A stretch of 64,000 nucleotides of DNA from NCBI RefSeq assembly GCF_028621895.1, contig NZ_CP117520.1, positions 2,294,001-2,358,000 of the forward strand, written 5' to 3'. The DNA comes from Acinetobacter sp. GSS19. GTDB lineage: Bacteria > Pseudomonadota > Gammaproteobacteria > Pseudomonadales > Moraxellaceae. The position numbers and the translations under genes were made by a program. The notes below the pieces were generated by a model that had not been told where the DNA came from, did not search any database, and saw only the letters and a list, made by a program, of their open reading frames with translations. Below, one piece after another: positions 8,824 through 19,427 of the stretch (positions are counted from its first letter, which is position 1; each line of letters begins with the position of its first letter).

Positions 8824-10128
8824 ATGCCCGATGCCGAATTAAACTCAGCCAGCTTAAAGCGTAGCAAGCGCCTGGCCAGTATGGCCCTGATCAGTGTGGT
8901 ACTGCTCTGGTTGCTGCTGATGGTTAGTGCCAAACTATGGCCGGATCACGCCTGGTGGATCCAGATTCTGATGCTCTCTGCTGAAGCCGGCGTGGTCGGT
9001 GGGCTGGCTGACTGGTATGCAATTACCGTACTGTTCCGCAATCCGTTCGGTCATTTGCCGATTCCAGCTTTTTTACGTGACCACACCGAAATTATTCCGC
9101 GCAACAAGGCGCGCATTGCCGAATCCATGGGACGTTTTGTGCAGGAAAATTTCCTGTCACCGCAAGTTGTAGAAAAAAGTCTGGCCAAAACTGACCTGAG
9201 TCTGGCCGTGGGGCAATGGCTGGCCCATCCACAGAATAATGCGCAAGTGGTGCTGATCATTCAGCAGACTGCACCGAAAGTCTTCGACTTTGTCGGGCAG
9301 GAACAGATCGCACATTTTATTCAGAACAACAGTGTGCAATGGCTACGCAATACCCAGATGAACCACATGGCCAGCGAACTGTTACGTGCAGTGATCGACA
9401 ATGATTTCCATCAGGATGTGCTGCAGCGTGGACTGGATCTGGTACATGAATGGATGGTACAACACCCGCATGAAACACGTGAACTGACACGTAAACTGCT
9501 GAAGGAACTGGGGGTCTGGAAGCTGGTCAAGGGTGCCAGCTGGATTGGGATTGATCTGCAACAGCGTAGTATCGACTCCTTGATTGCCAAAATAGAAACC
9601 ATGCTGGCCGATCCGGAACATCCGTGGCGACAGCAGATCGAGGATCAGGCCCATGCCTGGATGCTGCAACTGGCCGATCCAGACAGCGACGTCAGCATGC
9701 GTTTAAATGCAGGTAAAAATGCCCTGCTCGACAGCCCACAAATGCTGAATTTCATCAGTGGTGCAGTGGTGATCTTGTGTGATGCGATCAAGCAGGATTT
9801 GCTGCAGCAGAATTCCGGCATTGCAGCCAATTTACAGGCAGCCATCCAGCAACTGGGGGAAAACCTGATTCACAATCGGGACGTGCGTGAACTGCTGAAC
9901 CAACGTTTTTCTGGCCTGGCCATTACATTTAGTGGCCAATACAGTGACAAGATCATCCGTTATATTAGTGAACGCATCCATGAATGGGATTCACGTGAAA
10001 TGATCGCCAAGATTGAAAATGAAGTGGGGGGTGATTTGCACATGATCCGGGTCAATGGGGTGGTCGTCGGTGCCATGATTGGTCTGCTTCTTGGTGTGAT
10101 CCGTGCGGCACTTGACGCTCTGTTATAG
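8824..10128 (+). CDS. DUF445 family membrane protein
   Basis: This 434-residue protein of the DUF445 family (related to YjiN/YheB) is of unknown function. An N-terminal membrane helix lies near residues 20-40 and is followed by EAGVVGGLADWYAITVLFRNPFGHLPIP, the family signature, where the enzyme-like conserved region begins. The middle is a long helical domain and a second helix (VVVGAMIGLLLGVIRAAL) ends the protein. The ATG at 8824 is preferred: AGGA lies 7 bases upstream, whereas the in-frame GTG at 8818 is too close to it. It is probably co-transcribed with the lipoprotein gene. Confidence 0.88.
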   Translation: MPDAELNSASLKRSKRLASMALISVVLLWLLLMVSAKLWPDHAWWIQILMLSAEAGVVGGLADWYAITVLFRNPFGHLPIPAFLRDHTEIIPRNKARIAESMGRFVQENFLSPQVVEKSLAKTDLSLAVGQWLAHPQNNAQVVLIIQQTAPKVFDFVGQEQIAHFIQNNSVQWLRNTQMNHMASELLRAVIDNDFHQDVLQRGLDLVHEWMVQHPHETRELTRKLLKELGVWKLVKGASWIGIDLQQRSIDSLIAKIETMLADPEHPWRQQIEDQAHAWMLQLADPDSDVSMRLNAGKNALLDSPQMLNFISGAVVILCDAIKQDLLQQNSGIAANLQAAIQQLGENLIHNRDVRELLNQRFSGLAITFSGQYSDKIIRYISERIHEWDSREMIAKIENEVGGDLHMIRVNGVVVGAMIGLLLGVIRAALDALL

Positions 10129-10168
10129 TTTTCGCTTTTATTTTTATTGTTTGCTTTAGGTTCTGGCC

Positions 10169-11323
10169 ATGCTGCAGTTTAGTTCCAAATTACCCGCTCA
10201 GGGCGTCACCATTTTCAGTATCATGACAGAGCTGGCGCAACGCCTAAATGCCCTGAATCTGTCACAAGGTTTTCCAGATTTTCCGGCACCCGCACCACTG
10301 CTAGATGCCCTGTGTCAGGCCACCTTAAGCGGTCATAACCAGTATCCGGCCGGAGATGGCCTGCTCGCGCTGCGTGAACAGGTTGCACTACAGTTCCATC
10401 GACGTGACCAGATTCACCTGGACCCTGTCACTGAAATCACGATTACACCGGGTGCAACCATCGGGATTTATTGCCTGATTCAAGCCCTGATCCGAGCAGA
10501 GGATGAGGTGATTATTTTCGACCCGAGCTATGACAGCTATGCACCGAGTGTGCAAATGGTCGGTGCTAAAGCTGTGCATCTCAATCTGCTGGCACCTGAC
10601 TTTCAGGTGGACTGGTCGCAGGTCAAGGATGCCATCAATGACAACACCCGCATGATCATTGTCAACACGCCGCATAATCCGAGTGGGGCCATTTGGTCCC
10701 GTCAGGACTGGCTGAACCTGATTGAACTGATCCGGGATCGAAACATTGTGGTGCTATCCGACGAAGTATATGAGCACCTAGTGTTTGATGGCCAACAGCA
10801 TTATTCCGCCCTGTCCTTCCCGGAATTACGTGAACGCAGTTTTGTGGTGGGCTCATTTGGAAAGACTTTTCATGTGACCGGCTGGAAAACCGGTTATTGT
10901 GCTGCTGCGCCGCAATTGATGCAGCTGTTCCGTCAGGTCTATCAGTTTGCCAATTTCTGCGGCACCACTCCATGCCAGGTGGCGCTGGCGCAGTACATGC
11001 AGCAGTATCCGCAGCATATTGCCGAACTCGCAGACTTTTATCAGGCCAAACGTGATCAGTTTATTGCTGGAATTGCACAGTCGCGTTTCCACTGGCTACC
11101 CTCAGCGGGCACCTATTTTCAAAATCTGGATTACAGTGCCATCCGCCCGGATTTAAATGATCTCGAGATGTGTCAGGTGCTGGCCGAGCAACATGGGATT
11201 GTTGCGATTCCCTTCTCCGCTTTTTACAAAAATGCACCCACCGATTTACGCCTAATCCGTTTCTGTTTTGCCAAACAAGATCAGACCTTGCAACGTGCAG
11301 GAGAAATCCTGTCTCGCTGCTAG
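10169..11323 (+). CDS. PLP-dependent aminotransferase, YbdL (methionine) type
   Basis: This 384-residue fold-type I aminotransferase resembles E. coli YbdL, which acts on methionine and aromatic amino acids. Visible features are the N-terminal LSQGFPDFPAP motif, NTPHNPSG (166-173), SDEVYEH near 197, the PLP-binding Lys232 in SFGKTFHVTGWK, and the C-terminal RLIRFCFAK segment with the carboxylate-binding Arg. The family role is in methionine salvage or general transamination. It stands 40 bases after the DUF445 gene. Confidence in the fold is high, in the exact substrate moderate. Confidence 0.88.
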   Translation: MLQFSSKLPAQGVTIFSIMTELAQRLNALNLSQGFPDFPAPAPLLDALCQATLSGHNQYPAGDGLLALREQVALQFHRRDQIHLDPVTEITITPGATIGIYCLIQALIRAEDEVIIFDPSYDSYAPSVQMVGAKAVHLNLLAPDFQVDWSQVKDAINDNTRMIIVNTPHNPSGAIWSRQDWLNLIELIRDRNIVVLSDEVYEHLVFDGQQHYSALSFPELRERSFVVGSFGKTFHVTGWKTGYCAAAPQLMQLFRQVYQFANFCGTTPCQVALAQYMQQYPQHIAELADFYQAKRDQFIAGIAQSRFHWLPSAGTYFQNLDYSAIRPDLNDLEMCQVLAEQHGIVAIPFSAFYKNAPTDLRLIRFCFAKQDQTLQRAGEILSRC

Positions 11324-11430
11324 CGGAACTTGCGACAGAGGAAGATCAGCTGCAGGATTCCCCCTGTTTTTTCTGAAATGGCATGTTATGTTGAACAACA
11401 GACCGATCAGGGAAAGGAGTCCGAGCTGCC

Positions 11431-12795
11431 ATGTCGCAACATCAGCTGATCCACCAGAAACCGCTATGGAAAAGCTTTTTGCTATTTCTGCTGCCATTGA
11501 TCGCCACCAATATTTTACAGAACCTCTCAGGTACGATTAACACCATCTTTGTCGGGCAAATGCTCGGGGTAGATGCGATTGCAGCGGTGGCAGTATTTTT
11601 CCCTATTCTATTCTTTTTACTGGCCTTTGTGATCGGGCTGTCTGCCGGTACAACCGTACTGATCGGACAGGCCTGGGGTGCACAGAACCTGGAAAAAGTC
11701 CGGATGGTGGTCGGCTCCACCCTGTTTATGACCCTGATTGGTGGCTGTCTGATCGCACTGTTTGGTGTGCTGTTTGCCGAGCATCTGCTCCGACTGCTCG
11801 GGACCAATGACAACGTCATGCACCTGTCATTGCCCTATGTCCGATGGATGCTGGCGGGTAGCCCTCTACTGTTTATTTATATTATTTACACCTCAATCTT
11901 ACGGGGTGTGGGGGACAGCCTGACCCCACTCATCGCACTGGGCATGAGCAGCCTGATCGGTCTGGCAATTACACCCGTCCTTATCGACGGACATTTCGGT
12001 TTACCGGTGCTGGGCATCCTTGCACCTGCGATCGCCACGATTGTAGGCTATCTGTCGGTGCTGACCTTCCTGGCGATTTATCTGAACCGGAAACAGCATC
12101 CTCTTGCACCGAATCGGGCACTGCTAGCGCAGGTTCGCTACCATGCCCAAATGACTAAAGCTATTTTAAAGCTCGGTCTTCCCACCAGTCTTCAAATGGT
12201 TACCACCTCAGTGGCCGGATTGGTCATTGTCGGGCTAGTCAACCGTTTTGGTTCTGATGCAACCGCTGCCTATGGCGCCGTCAATCAAGTGTTGAACTAT
12301 ATCCAGTTTCCCGCTATCTCGATTTCGATTGCGGCCTCAATTTTTGCCGCACAGGCGATTGGCGCCAATCGTATTGATCTGCTGGGTCAGGTCACGCGTA
12401 CGGCAATCCAAATGAACCTGCTGATTACTGGTAGCCTGATCACACTGGCCTACCTGTTTTCACGTTATCTGATGGCACTGTTTATTACCGATCCCGCGGT
12501 GGTCAAATTGGGTCAGCAGCTGTTGTTTATTGTGCTATGGAGTATCTTGTTTTTTGGTGCCAGTGCCATTTTTGCGTCCATCATGCGTGCGAGCGGGAGT
12601 GTTCTGATCCCGATGCTGCTCAATATCAGCGCAATTGTGCTGATTGAGATTCCCTGTGCCTACGTGTTTAGCCATTACTGGGGACTGCCCGGAATCTGGA
12701 TTGGCTATGCCTGCGGTTTTGTTAGCCTGTGCCTGCTACAGTGGAGCTATTATCAGTGGGTCTGGAAGAAAAAAGTGATTCAGCATCTGGTTTAA
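11431..12795 (+). CDS. MATE family cation-coupled exporter
   Basis: This 454-residue integral membrane protein has about 12 predicted helices in two homologous halves. The N-terminal half contains the MATE pattern (PLIATNILQNLSGTINTIFVGQMLGVDAIAAVAV) and the second half repeats it near GLPTSLQMVTTSVAGLVIVGLVNRFG. MATE proteins export cationic drugs or metabolites with Na+ or H+. An AAGGAG site lies upstream. It converges on the SDR gene with a 30-base gap. Substrate not predictable. Confidence 0.9.
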   Translation: MSQHQLIHQKPLWKSFLLFLLPLIATNILQNLSGTINTIFVGQMLGVDAIAAVAVFFPILFFLLAFVIGLSAGTTVLIGQAWGAQNLEKVRMVVGSTLFMTLIGGCLIALFGVLFAEHLLRLLGTNDNVMHLSLPYVRWMLAGSPLLFIYIIYTSILRGVGDSLTPLIALGMSSLIGLAITPVLIDGHFGLPVLGILAPAIATIVGYLSVLTFLAIYLNRKQHPLAPNRALLAQVRYHAQMTKAILKLGLPTSLQMVTTSVAGLVIVGLVNRFGSDATAAYGAVNQVLNYIQFPAISISIAASIFAAQAIGANRIDLLGQVTRTAIQMNLLITGSLITLAYLFSRYLMALFITDPAVVKLGQQLLFIVLWSILFFGASAIFASIMRASGSVLIPMLLNISAIVLIEIPCAYVFSHYWGLPGIWIGYACGFVSLCLLQWSYYQWVWKKKVIQHLV

Positions 12796-12825
12796 GGCTA
12801 TGTCACGTCATACTGCTGGATGGGT

Positions 12826-13662
12826 TTAGCGCTTCGAACGCTCACGCCAGCGAATGGCCCAGACCATCAGCTGCTGATAACCTGCAGGAAACAGACGCTG
12901 GATCAGATCCAGCAGTTTGGCATCGCGGCCAATCAGCACGCGGCGTTTGTTTTTCAGCACCGCCTGTAAAATTTCATCGGCTGCCTGTTGCGCAGGCATC
13001 CGTAAAAATTCGTTAAAATCACCCGTTGCATCTTCAGGATTTTGCACGGCCAGACTGGCATTAACCCGGGCGGCATTGGCAATGTTAGTTCGAATCCCGC
13101 CAGGATGCACACATAAGGCGCTCACACCACAGTTTTCCAGTTGCAGTTCCTGAGCCAGGGATTCGGTAAAGCCTCGCACCGCAAATTTAGTCGCATTATA
13201 AGCAGACTGGGTCGGCTGGGCGGTCAGGCCAAACAGGCTGGACAGGTTAATAATATGTCCATCTCCACTCTGTTTTAGATACGGTAAAAAGGCCTTACTG
13301 CCATACACCACACCCCAGAAATTAATCCCGACGATCCATTCCAGCTCTTCATAACTGGCCCCTTCTACTGTAGAAGCCAAAGCAACGCCTGCATTATTGA
13401 AAATCATATGCACCTGACCATGCTGCTGTACCACCTGTTCAGCCCAGGCATACATCGCTGTACGATCTGCCACATCAAAAATCTGGGTGGTAACGCGCAC
13501 GTTGAGGTCTTTGATCAAATCCAGGGTGGCTGTCAGCCCCTGCTGATTAATATCACTCAATGCCAAATGGCAACCCTGCTCAGCCAGCCGTAGTGCCAAT
13601 TGCTGACCAATGCCCGAACCGGCACCGGTAATCGCAGCGACTTTATTCTGAAATGTATTCAC
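12826..13662 (-). CDS. Short-chain dehydrogenase/reductase
   Basis: This classical SDR of 278 residues has a cofactor loop TGAGSGIG at 12-19, NNAG at 89-92, catalytic Ser142 and a YNATK active site with Tyr155 and Lys159. The acidic residue after beta-2 (SDINQ) suggests NAD(H) over NADP(H). A basic C-terminal tail follows. Acinetobacter has many such SDRs of unknown substrate. It is monocistronic. Confidence 0.88.
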   Translation of the reverse strand: MNTFQNKVAAITGAGSGIGQQLALRLAEQGCHLALSDINQQGLTATLDLIKDLNVRVTTQIFDVADRTAMYAWAEQVVQQHGQVHMIFNNAGVALASTVEGASYEELEWIVGINFWGVVYGSKAFLPYLKQSGDGHIINLSSLFGLTAQPTQSAYNATKFAVRGFTESLAQELQLENCGVSALCVHPGGIRTNIANAARVNASLAVQNPEDATGDFNEFLRMPAQQAADEILQAVLKNKRRVLIGRDAKLLDLIQRLFPAGYQQLMVWAIRWRERSKR

Positions 13663-14063
13663 TAGACATCCTTGGATCTGACCCTGACAGCAGCCGCGCC
13701 ACTATAATTTTGCCTGCAACGACTGTCAATCAAGCCCATCCACCTCACTTCCAGCAGGATTCAAGAATAGCTGACTGAAGCAACTCTACTACATCCACCC
13801 TCCTGATCTGATCGAATCCACGGTTTATGCAGGAATAAGCTCTTGTTTAATTTTAGTTAAATTTAAGCTAATGAATTTATAATATTTATTTACATATTCA
13901 GTTTTCTTTTAGGATCAAGCAACACGACATTGTTTTGTCACAAAAACTAAGGAAAATTTCTGTATGATCACCATCTGCAATGATATTGTCATAATTAATC
14001 TTTGTAATAAGCCTGTCATAAATAAAAAACGGTCCACCGTTATCATCTATAGGATATTGCGCT
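13663..14063. other. Intergenic region between the SDR gene and phoB
   Basis: The half next to phoB is very AT-rich and carries the phoB promoter with a Pho box at 14002-14023. No open frame with coding character was seen. Confidence 0.5.
14002..14023 (+). promoter_or_regulatory. Pho box (PhoB operator)
   Basis: Two 7-base half-sites, TTGTAAT (14002-14008) and CTGTCAT (14013-14019), are spaced exactly 11 bases apart and each is followed by an AT-rich 4-mer, as in the known PhoB box. It lies 41 bases before the phoB start, which fits autoregulation under phosphate starvation. Confidence 0.75.
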
Positions 14064-14774
14064 GTGAAAGATGACTATATTTTAATCGTCGATGATGAGC
14101 TTCCCATCCGCGAAATGATCCATACCTCTCTGGATATGGCAGGCTTTCAATGCTTGCAGGCTGAAGATGCGAAACAAGCCCATCAAATGATTGTCGATCA
14201 ACGTCCGGCGCTCATCCTGCTTGACTGGATGCTGCCGGGTGGTGTCAGCGGTGTCGACTTATGCCGCCGTCTCAAACGTGATGAGAATCTGGCTGAAATT
14301 CCAGTCATCATGCTGACTGCACGTGGTGAAGAAGACCACAAAGTTCAAGGACTCGATGCGGGTGCCGATGACTACATGACCAAACCGTTCTCGACCCGTG
14401 AACTGGTTTCCCGTATTAAAGCGGTATTACGTCGTGCCAATGCCCTAAGTGGCGAAAAAACCATTGATGCCAATGGTCTGATCCTTGATCCGGTTAGCCA
14501 GCGTGTCAGCTTCGGCAACCATATTCTGGATATGGGCCCAACAGAATATCGCTTACTGGCGTTCTTTATGACGCATCCGGAACGTGCTTACACCCGTGCC
14601 CAATTACTTGACCAGGTCTGGGGTGGCAACGTATATATTGAAGACCGTACCATCGATGTGCATATCCGTCGCTTACGCAAAGTGCTGGAGCCTTATGGTG
14701 TGGACCGTTTTGTGCAAACCGTACGCGGCACCGGCTATCGTTTCTCGACCCGTGCAGATTTAGCAGCAGGTTAA
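14064..14774 (+). CDS. phoB: Phosphate-regulon response regulator PhoB
   Basis: PhoB is the OmpR-family response regulator that activates phosphate-starvation genes. The receiver domain has the acidic pair Asp10/Asp11, the phosphoacceptor Asp54 in LLDWMLPG and the switch Lys107 (TKPFS). The C-terminal winged helix carries the [26 protein letters not shown] region typical of PhoB. The start is GTG at 14064, preceded by AGGA with 9-base spacing. phoR follows after 9 bases. The LLDWMLPG motif and upstream Pho box favour PhoB over other OmpR-type regulators. Confidence 0.95.
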   Translation: MKDDYILIVDDELPIREMIHTSLDMAGFQCLQAEDAKQAHQMIVDQRPALILLDWMLPGGVSGVDLCRRLKRDENLAEIPVIMLTARGEEDHKVQGLDAGADDYMTKPFSTRELVSRIKAVLRRANALSGEKTIDANGLILDPVSQRVSFGNHILDMGPTEYRLLAFFMTHPERAYTRAQLLDQVWGGNVYIEDRTIDVHIRRLRKVLEPYGVDRFVQTVRGTGYRFSTRADLAAG

Positions 14775-14783
14775 AATCGCTTT

Positions 14784-16148
14784 ATGTATGAACCTTATCC
14801 TGTCCCCGAACTGGCGCGTGATCATCAAAACTCACGCTATAGCAGTTTGTGGACCTTTGCCAAACAAGACTTACGTTTACTGGCCTTTTTCCTGGTGATT
14901 GCAAGCTTGATTGGCTTCGGGATTGGTTATCTCTGGATCTGCATTCTGCTCAGTTTTGGTCTGTTTTTTGTCCTGCAAATGCGGTCTCTTTATCTGGTCA
15001 ATGACTGGATTTCACATCACCCTTATGATGCACCGCCCAACCTGAGCGGCATCTGGGGAGCCTTACTGTTTAATGTCTACCGTGCACAACGCCAGGAACG
15101 TATTGTCCAGGCCGAAATGGTCGGCTTAATTGACCGTGCCCAGTCTTCACTGGTCGCACTGGCCGAAGCAGTGGCGCTGATTGATGACCAGCATCAGCTG
15201 GAATGGTGGAACCCGGCTGCGGAAAAACTCCTGGGTATTCAGCCGCTGGATCGTGGCCGTAATATCCTGACCATTTTGCGTCAGCCTAACTTTATCGAAT
15301 ATTTTAACAATATCGACCAGTCACCTGATGGCCTGAAAATGCAGTCTTCCATGCTTGAAGACCGCTATGTACAGATCAAACTGACACGTTTTGGTGGCGA
15401 AAGCCGGCTATTGGTCGCTTATGATGTCACCCGGATGCATAATCTGGAGCAAATGCGTAAAGACTTCGTCGACAATATCTCGCATGAACTGCGCACCCCA
15501 TTGACCGTACTCAGCGGTTATATCGAAACCTTTACCGATCAGGAAGATATCAGTCCGCGCTGGAAACGTGCCTTCGACCAAATGCAGGCTCAAACCAAAC
15601 GGATGAATGCACTGGTTAATGACCTGTTGTTGCTATCACGCCTAGAAAATAACAAAAGCCAGACCAATCGCAACCAGATTATTGATATGCGCGAGCTGAT
15701 GAATCAGGTATTTGATGATGCACAAGCCTACAATGTCGATTTTGGTCATACCCTGAACCTGGATATTGACAGCCATTGTGACTTGATTGGCTCTGATATT
15801 GAACTGGCCAGTGCCTTTAGCAACCTGATTACCAATGCCATCAAATACACGCCGAAAGGGGGCACGATCACCATCAGCTGGCGCGATGAAAATGATCAGG
15901 GCTGCTTTAGCGTACAGGATAACGGCATCGGGATTGACCCCAAACACATTCCACGTTTGACTGAACGTTTCTACCGTGTGGATAGTGGGCGCAGCCGTGA
16001 AACAGGCGGTACCGGTTTGGGCCTGGCGATTGTCAAGCACGTGCTCATGCAACACGGTGCTCATCTAGAAATTGAGTCAAAAGAAAATCAGGGCTCAATT
16101 TTTAAAGCCATCTTCCCGAAAAAGTGCCTGTACTGTTCAGCGGATTGA
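14784..16148 (+). CDS. phoR: Phosphate-regulon sensor kinase PhoR
   Basis: This membrane histidine kinase of 454 residues partners PhoB. Two membrane helices lie between residues about 31 and 66, then a linker, then a PAS domain (around 115-215, with WWNPAAEKLLG). The HisKA domain carries the phosphorylated His234 in NISHELRTPL. The HATPase domain has NLITNAIKYTPKG, DNGIGI and GTGLGLAI. The short periplasmic exposure is typical of PhoR, which senses phosphate through the Pst transporter and PhoU. It is co-transcribed with phoB and ends at a strong terminator. Confidence 0.95.
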   Translation: MYEPYPVPELARDHQNSRYSSLWTFAKQDLRLLAFFLVIASLIGFGIGYLWICILLSFGLFFVLQMRSLYLVNDWISHHPYDAPPNLSGIWGALLFNVYRAQRQERIVQAEMVGLIDRAQSSLVALAEAVALIDDQHQLEWWNPAAEKLLGIQPLDRGRNILTILRQPNFIEYFNNIDQSPDGLKMQSSMLEDRYVQIKLTRFGGESRLLVAYDVTRMHNLEQMRKDFVDNISHELRTPLTVLSGYIETFTDQEDISPRWKRAFDQMQAQTKRMNALVNDLLLLSRLENNKSQTNRNQIIDMRELMNQVFDDAQAYNVDFGHTLNLDIDSHCDLIGSDIELASAFSNLITNAIKYTPKGGTITISWRDENDQGCFSVQDNGIGIDPKHIPRLTERFYRVDSGRSRETGGTGLGLAIVKHVLMQHGAHLEIESKENQGSIFKAIFPKKCLYCSAD

Positions 16149-16158
16149 TGATAGTTAT

Positions 16159-16186
16159 AAAAAATGCGCCTAAGGGCGCATTTTTT
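16159..16186. terminator. Bidirectional rho-independent terminator
   Basis: The stem TGCGCC/GGCGCA with loop TAAG is flanked by six A and six T. It lies between convergent phoR and psd. Confidence 0.92.
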
Positions 16187-16200
16187 ATGGATAATTCTCG

Positions 16201-17049
16201 TTATAGAGTATGCCCCAAAGCCTCACCCATATTCACCACCGAATTGGCACGGAATTTTTCATCCCAACGCATTTTATCTTTTTCAAACAAAACGATCGCG
16301 GTTGATCCCAGATAGAAACGACCGAGTTCCGCGCCTTTTTCCAGTAGAACCTGATGATGGTTCAACTCTAAACGCCCCGTCGGTTTAACTTTGCCGGTCA
16401 CTACGGTTTCAATGCCCGCCACAATCATGGCACCTACCAGCACCACCGCCATACGGCCCAACTCTGTATCGAACAGACACACCATCCGCTCATTGCGGGC
16501 AAACAGGCCTGGAATGGTTTCTGCTGTGGTCTGGTTCACCGAAAATAATTCACCTGGAATATATAAAGTTTCGGTTAAGGTTCCAGTCAATGGCATATGC
16601 ACACGGTGATAATCGCGAGGTGAAAGATACACGGTTGCGAACTGGCCATTCTTGAAAGGTTGCGCCAATTGCGGATCACCAATCAGTTTTTCAACTGAAA
16701 AACTTTGTCCTTTGGCCTGAAAAATATCACCCTCATCAATACTGCCAATTTGCGAAATCGCACCATCGGCCGGAGAAACGATACTGCTCGGATCCGTATC
16801 AACCACACGGATGCCATCTTTCAAGGCACGAGTAAAGAATTCATTGAACGATTTATATTTCAGGCTATTGGTCTGTTCTGCAACCGACAAATCGATGCCG
16901 TATTTGGCCTTAAATGCCTGAATCACAGCAGTTTTTACCACCGGGTGTTCACTCTCGGCCAGTTTACCCACCACACGGCTAAGCTGATGTTGCGGTACGA
17001 TACGCTGCGCCTGGATAAACAGGTGCTTTTTCAGTGAGTTAAAGCTCAA
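16201..17049 (-). CDS. psd: Phosphatidylserine decarboxylase proenzyme
   Basis: Psd makes phosphatidylethanolamine from phosphatidylserine at the inner membrane. The 282-residue proenzyme cleaves itself in LGST (247-250), turning Ser249 into the pyruvoyl group. The processing triad Asp95 (SPADG), His151 (DYHRVHMP) and Ser249 is complete. The start overlaps the end of rhdA by 4 bases, so the two are translationally coupled. The same psd-rhodanese pairing is known in Pseudomonas. Confidence 0.96.
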   Translation of the reverse strand: MSFNSLKKHLFIQAQRIVPQHQLSRVVGKLAESEHPVVKTAVIQAFKAKYGIDLSVAEQTNSLKYKSFNEFFTRALKDGIRVVDTDPSSIVSPADGAISQIGSIDEGDIFQAKGQSFSVEKLIGDPQLAQPFKNGQFATVYLSPRDYHRVHMPLTGTLTETLYIPGELFSVNQTTAETIPGLFARNERMVCLFDTELGRMAVVLVGAMIVAGIETVVTGKVKPTGRLELNHHQVLLEKGAELGRFYLGSTAIVLFEKDKMRWDEKFRANSVVNMGEALGHTL

Positions 17050-17900
17050 AATGGTGATTCTCCGGTAATAATAGGACTATCGAGGCGATTGCCCCATTCA
17101 CTCCACGCACCATCATAAGCTCGAATCTGCCAACCGAGTAAACGGCCCAAGATGTAGGCCAAACCCGAGCGATGATGCGACTGACAGTACACCACGACCG
17201 GCTGATCCAGTTGAAACCCCAAGTCTTCCAAGCGTTGTTGTGTGCGTTCCAAAGCGTGTAATTTTAGATGATTTTGCCGGTTAAGGGCAGTACTCCATTC
17301 AAAATGTCGTGCTCCCGGAATATGTCCGCCACGTCGTGCAGCCAAACGAATACCGGTGTATTCATCCTCGGTACGACAATCCCACAACTGCACGTTACCC
17401 TGCTGAACCTGTTGCAATAATTCCGGATAACCAATCCGGTACTGCTCCTGCTGCGCCAGATTCACTGCCACCAGGTGCCCAACAGGCAGCGATTGTTCTT
17501 CATCAGCCGTGGTCGGCAAACCTGCTGCTAGCCAGGCATGAATCCCACCGTTCAATAAACTGGTTTGATAAAAACCCAGACAATGCAGATTCCAGATCAG
17601 ACGGCCTGCCCACGCGCCACCTTCATCGTCATACACCACCACATGATGCTGAGGAGAAATATTCAGATGTGTAATCAAGGCTTCTAGCCCAGCCTGGTCT
17701 GGTAGCAGACCTGTTGCATTTTCCTCCTGCCGCAACAATTGTGCCGGTTTCAGATGGACCGCGTGAGGAATATGCAGCTGTTCATACACCGACTGCCGGC
17801 TTAAATCAACAATACGCAGCAGAGGATGATCGAGATGCGGCAACAGGTCTTCGGCTTCAATCAGCAGTGGAAAATCAGGGAGAGTTACAGATGTGGTCAT
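17046..17900 (-). CDS. rhdA: Thiosulfate sulfurtransferase, RhdA-type rhodanese
   Basis: This two-domain rhodanese of 284 residues has an inactive N-terminal domain ([17 protein letters not shown], Asp where a catalytic Cys would be) and a catalytic C-terminal domain with Cys239 in the loop CQSHHRS. That loop is nearly the CQTHHRS loop of Azotobacter RhdA and unlike the CGSGVTA loop of SseA, so an RhdA-like enzyme, which moves sulfane sulfur from thiosulfate to thiophilic acceptors, is favoured over mercaptopyruvate sulfurtransferase. It overlaps psd by 4 bases. Confidence 0.9.
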   Translation of the reverse strand: MTTSVTLPDFPLLIEAEDLLPHLDHPLLRIVDLSRQSVYEQLHIPHAVHLKPAQLLRQEENATGLLPDQAGLEALITHLNISPQHHVVVYDDEGGAWAGRLIWNLHCLGFYQTSLLNGGIHAWLAAGLPTTADEEQSLPVGHLVAVNLAQQEQYRIGYPELLQQVQQGNVQLWDCRTEDEYTGIRLAARRGGHIPGARHFEWSTALNRQNHLKLHALERTQQRLEDLGFQLDQPVVVYCQSHHRSGLAYILGRLLGWQIRAYDGAWSEWGNRLDSPIITGESPF

Positions 17901-17965
17901 GACGGTTTATTCGAGTTGTTTCATCCGGTTCAGGCATTGATCTTAGCATAGCCCTTGCCACTGCA

Positions 17966-18003
17966 ATGCTGATTTTTGCACGCGCTTTGCAAAAAATCAG
18001 CAT
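17966..18003. repeat. Long hairpin between pncB and rhdA
   Basis: Two near-perfect inverted arms (ATGCTGATTTTTGCA and TGCAAAAAATCAGCAT, one bulge) are separated by 7 bases. It lies just after the pncB stop and may end pncB transcription, but the T-run is inside the stem, not after it, so it is not a classical terminator. Confidence 0.55.
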
Positions 18004-18016
18004 AGTCTTTCAATGA

Positions 18017-19222
18017 TTAATCCGCTTCCTGAATCTGGAAAACCTGACGCAAGTAAGCCAGGAAGGTATTGTTATCACTCATGGTTTTCCCTGGGCTATC
18101 GGAAATTTTAGCCACCGACTGACCGTTACATTCCACCAGCTTCAGGACAATATTTAACGGGATTTGCCCCATATCATTCGTAAGGTTGGTACCGATGCCG
18201 AAACTGACTTGAAAACGCTCCTTAAAGTATTGATATAACTCCCAGGCACGGGGCAGATCCAATCCATCACTGAAAGTCAGCATTTTGGTTTTACTGTCAA
18301 TTTTCAGTTGATGGTAATGAGCATAGGCCTTATCTCCCCAGACATACGGATCGCCACTGTCATGGCGCAGGCCATCAAACAGTTTGGCAAAGTACAGGTC
18401 AAAATCACGCAGGAATGCATCCATCCCGACTACATCGGTTAAGGCAATGCCCAAATCCCCCCGGTATTCTTGTACCCAGGTCTCCAGTGCGGCTTTCTGG
18501 AAATTGCGCAAACGGACATCCAGCGCCTGAAATGCCTGTAAAAATTCATGGGCCATGGTACCGATCGGCGTAATACCCAATTCTTTGGCCAATAAGACAT
18601 TGCTGGTTCCGCGAAACACATTTGGACTGGCAGCGTGCATGGCTTGCACCACATGTTTTTGCCATTCAAAACTATAACGGCGACGTGTGCCAAAATCCGA
18701 TACCAAAAACGGGGGATCTTCCGCGCGTTGCTGCTGTTCATAACCTTGCATCAGTTTGAGTTTATGCTGTAAACGGCGCTCCCCCTCTTCAAGCACCTCA
18801 GAGCTACGGATCCGACGGAAATACAGTTCATTGACGATCGCCAGCACATAAATCTCAAACATCATCGCTTGCAGCATCGGTCCCTCGACACGGATGTCCA
18901 GACGCCCCTGCTCATCGATACTCGCCTGAATAAAGCGACGTTTGAGCTGAAACAGCTCCAGGTAATCGACAAAATCACTCTTGATAAAGCGCAACTGACG
19001 CAGATATTCCAGTTCATCCGGCTTAAATGTGATCTGGCAAAGCAGATCCAACTGCTCATTTAGCTCATCCAGAATATCCGCCAGCGGATAAACTGTATCC
19101 TGCAAATTACGACAACGAAAATGATAAACACTGTGGGTTTGTGGAAATTTATGTAACACCACCTGTAACATCGTGAATTTATACAGGTCAGTATCGAGTA
19201 ATGATCGAATAATGGCAGCCAT
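18017..19222 (-). CDS. pncB: Nicotinate phosphoribosyltransferase
   Basis: PncB converts nicotinate and PRPP to nicotinate mononucleotide in NAD salvage. The 401-residue protein shows the family N-terminus [21 protein letters not shown] near 180, the GTMAHEFLQ segment with the phosphorylatable His near 225, and the PRPP-binding FSDGLD and [10 protein letters not shown] regions. The ATG at 19222 is preferred; an in-frame GTG three codons upstream (19231) is the alternative, and neither has a strong ribosome-binding site. Probably monocistronic. Confidence 0.95.
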   Translation of the reverse strand: MAAIIRSLLDTDLYKFTMLQVVLHKFPQTHSVYHFRCRNLQDTVYPLADILDELNEQLDLLCQITFKPDELEYLRQLRFIKSDFVDYLELFQLKRRFIQASIDEQGRLDIRVEGPMLQAMMFEIYVLAIVNELYFRRIRSSEVLEEGERRLQHKLKLMQGYEQQQRAEDPPFLVSDFGTRRRYSFEWQKHVVQAMHAASPNVFRGTSNVLLAKELGITPIGTMAHEFLQAFQALDVRLRNFQKAALETWVQEYRGDLGIALTDVVGMDAFLRDFDLYFAKLFDGLRHDSGDPYVWGDKAYAHYHQLKIDSKTKMLTFSDGLDLPRAWELYQYFKERFQVSFGIGTNLTNDMGQIPLNIVLKLVECNGQSVAKISDSPGKTMSDNNTFLAYLRQVFQIQEAD

Positions 19223-19427
19223 ATGCAGCACCGGATTTGCTCAACTTTCTGCATTAAAGCACATTTTTTCAGCTGTCATTGGCCACTTGAGCGGATTCAT
19301 GCTGTTTTGACGAGCATCTCCATGAGATTCTGATACTCGCTACAGTGGCCATAAAACTCAGCCATACTCAATTCCGCCGCTGGAATCTGCTAGACTCAGC
19401 CCAGTTTGATAGCATGAATAAAGTGAT

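Noticed and set aside
11350..11380. Terminator after the aminotransferase gene
   Set aside because: CAGG/CCTG with a T-run gives only a 4-base stem, too weak to call.
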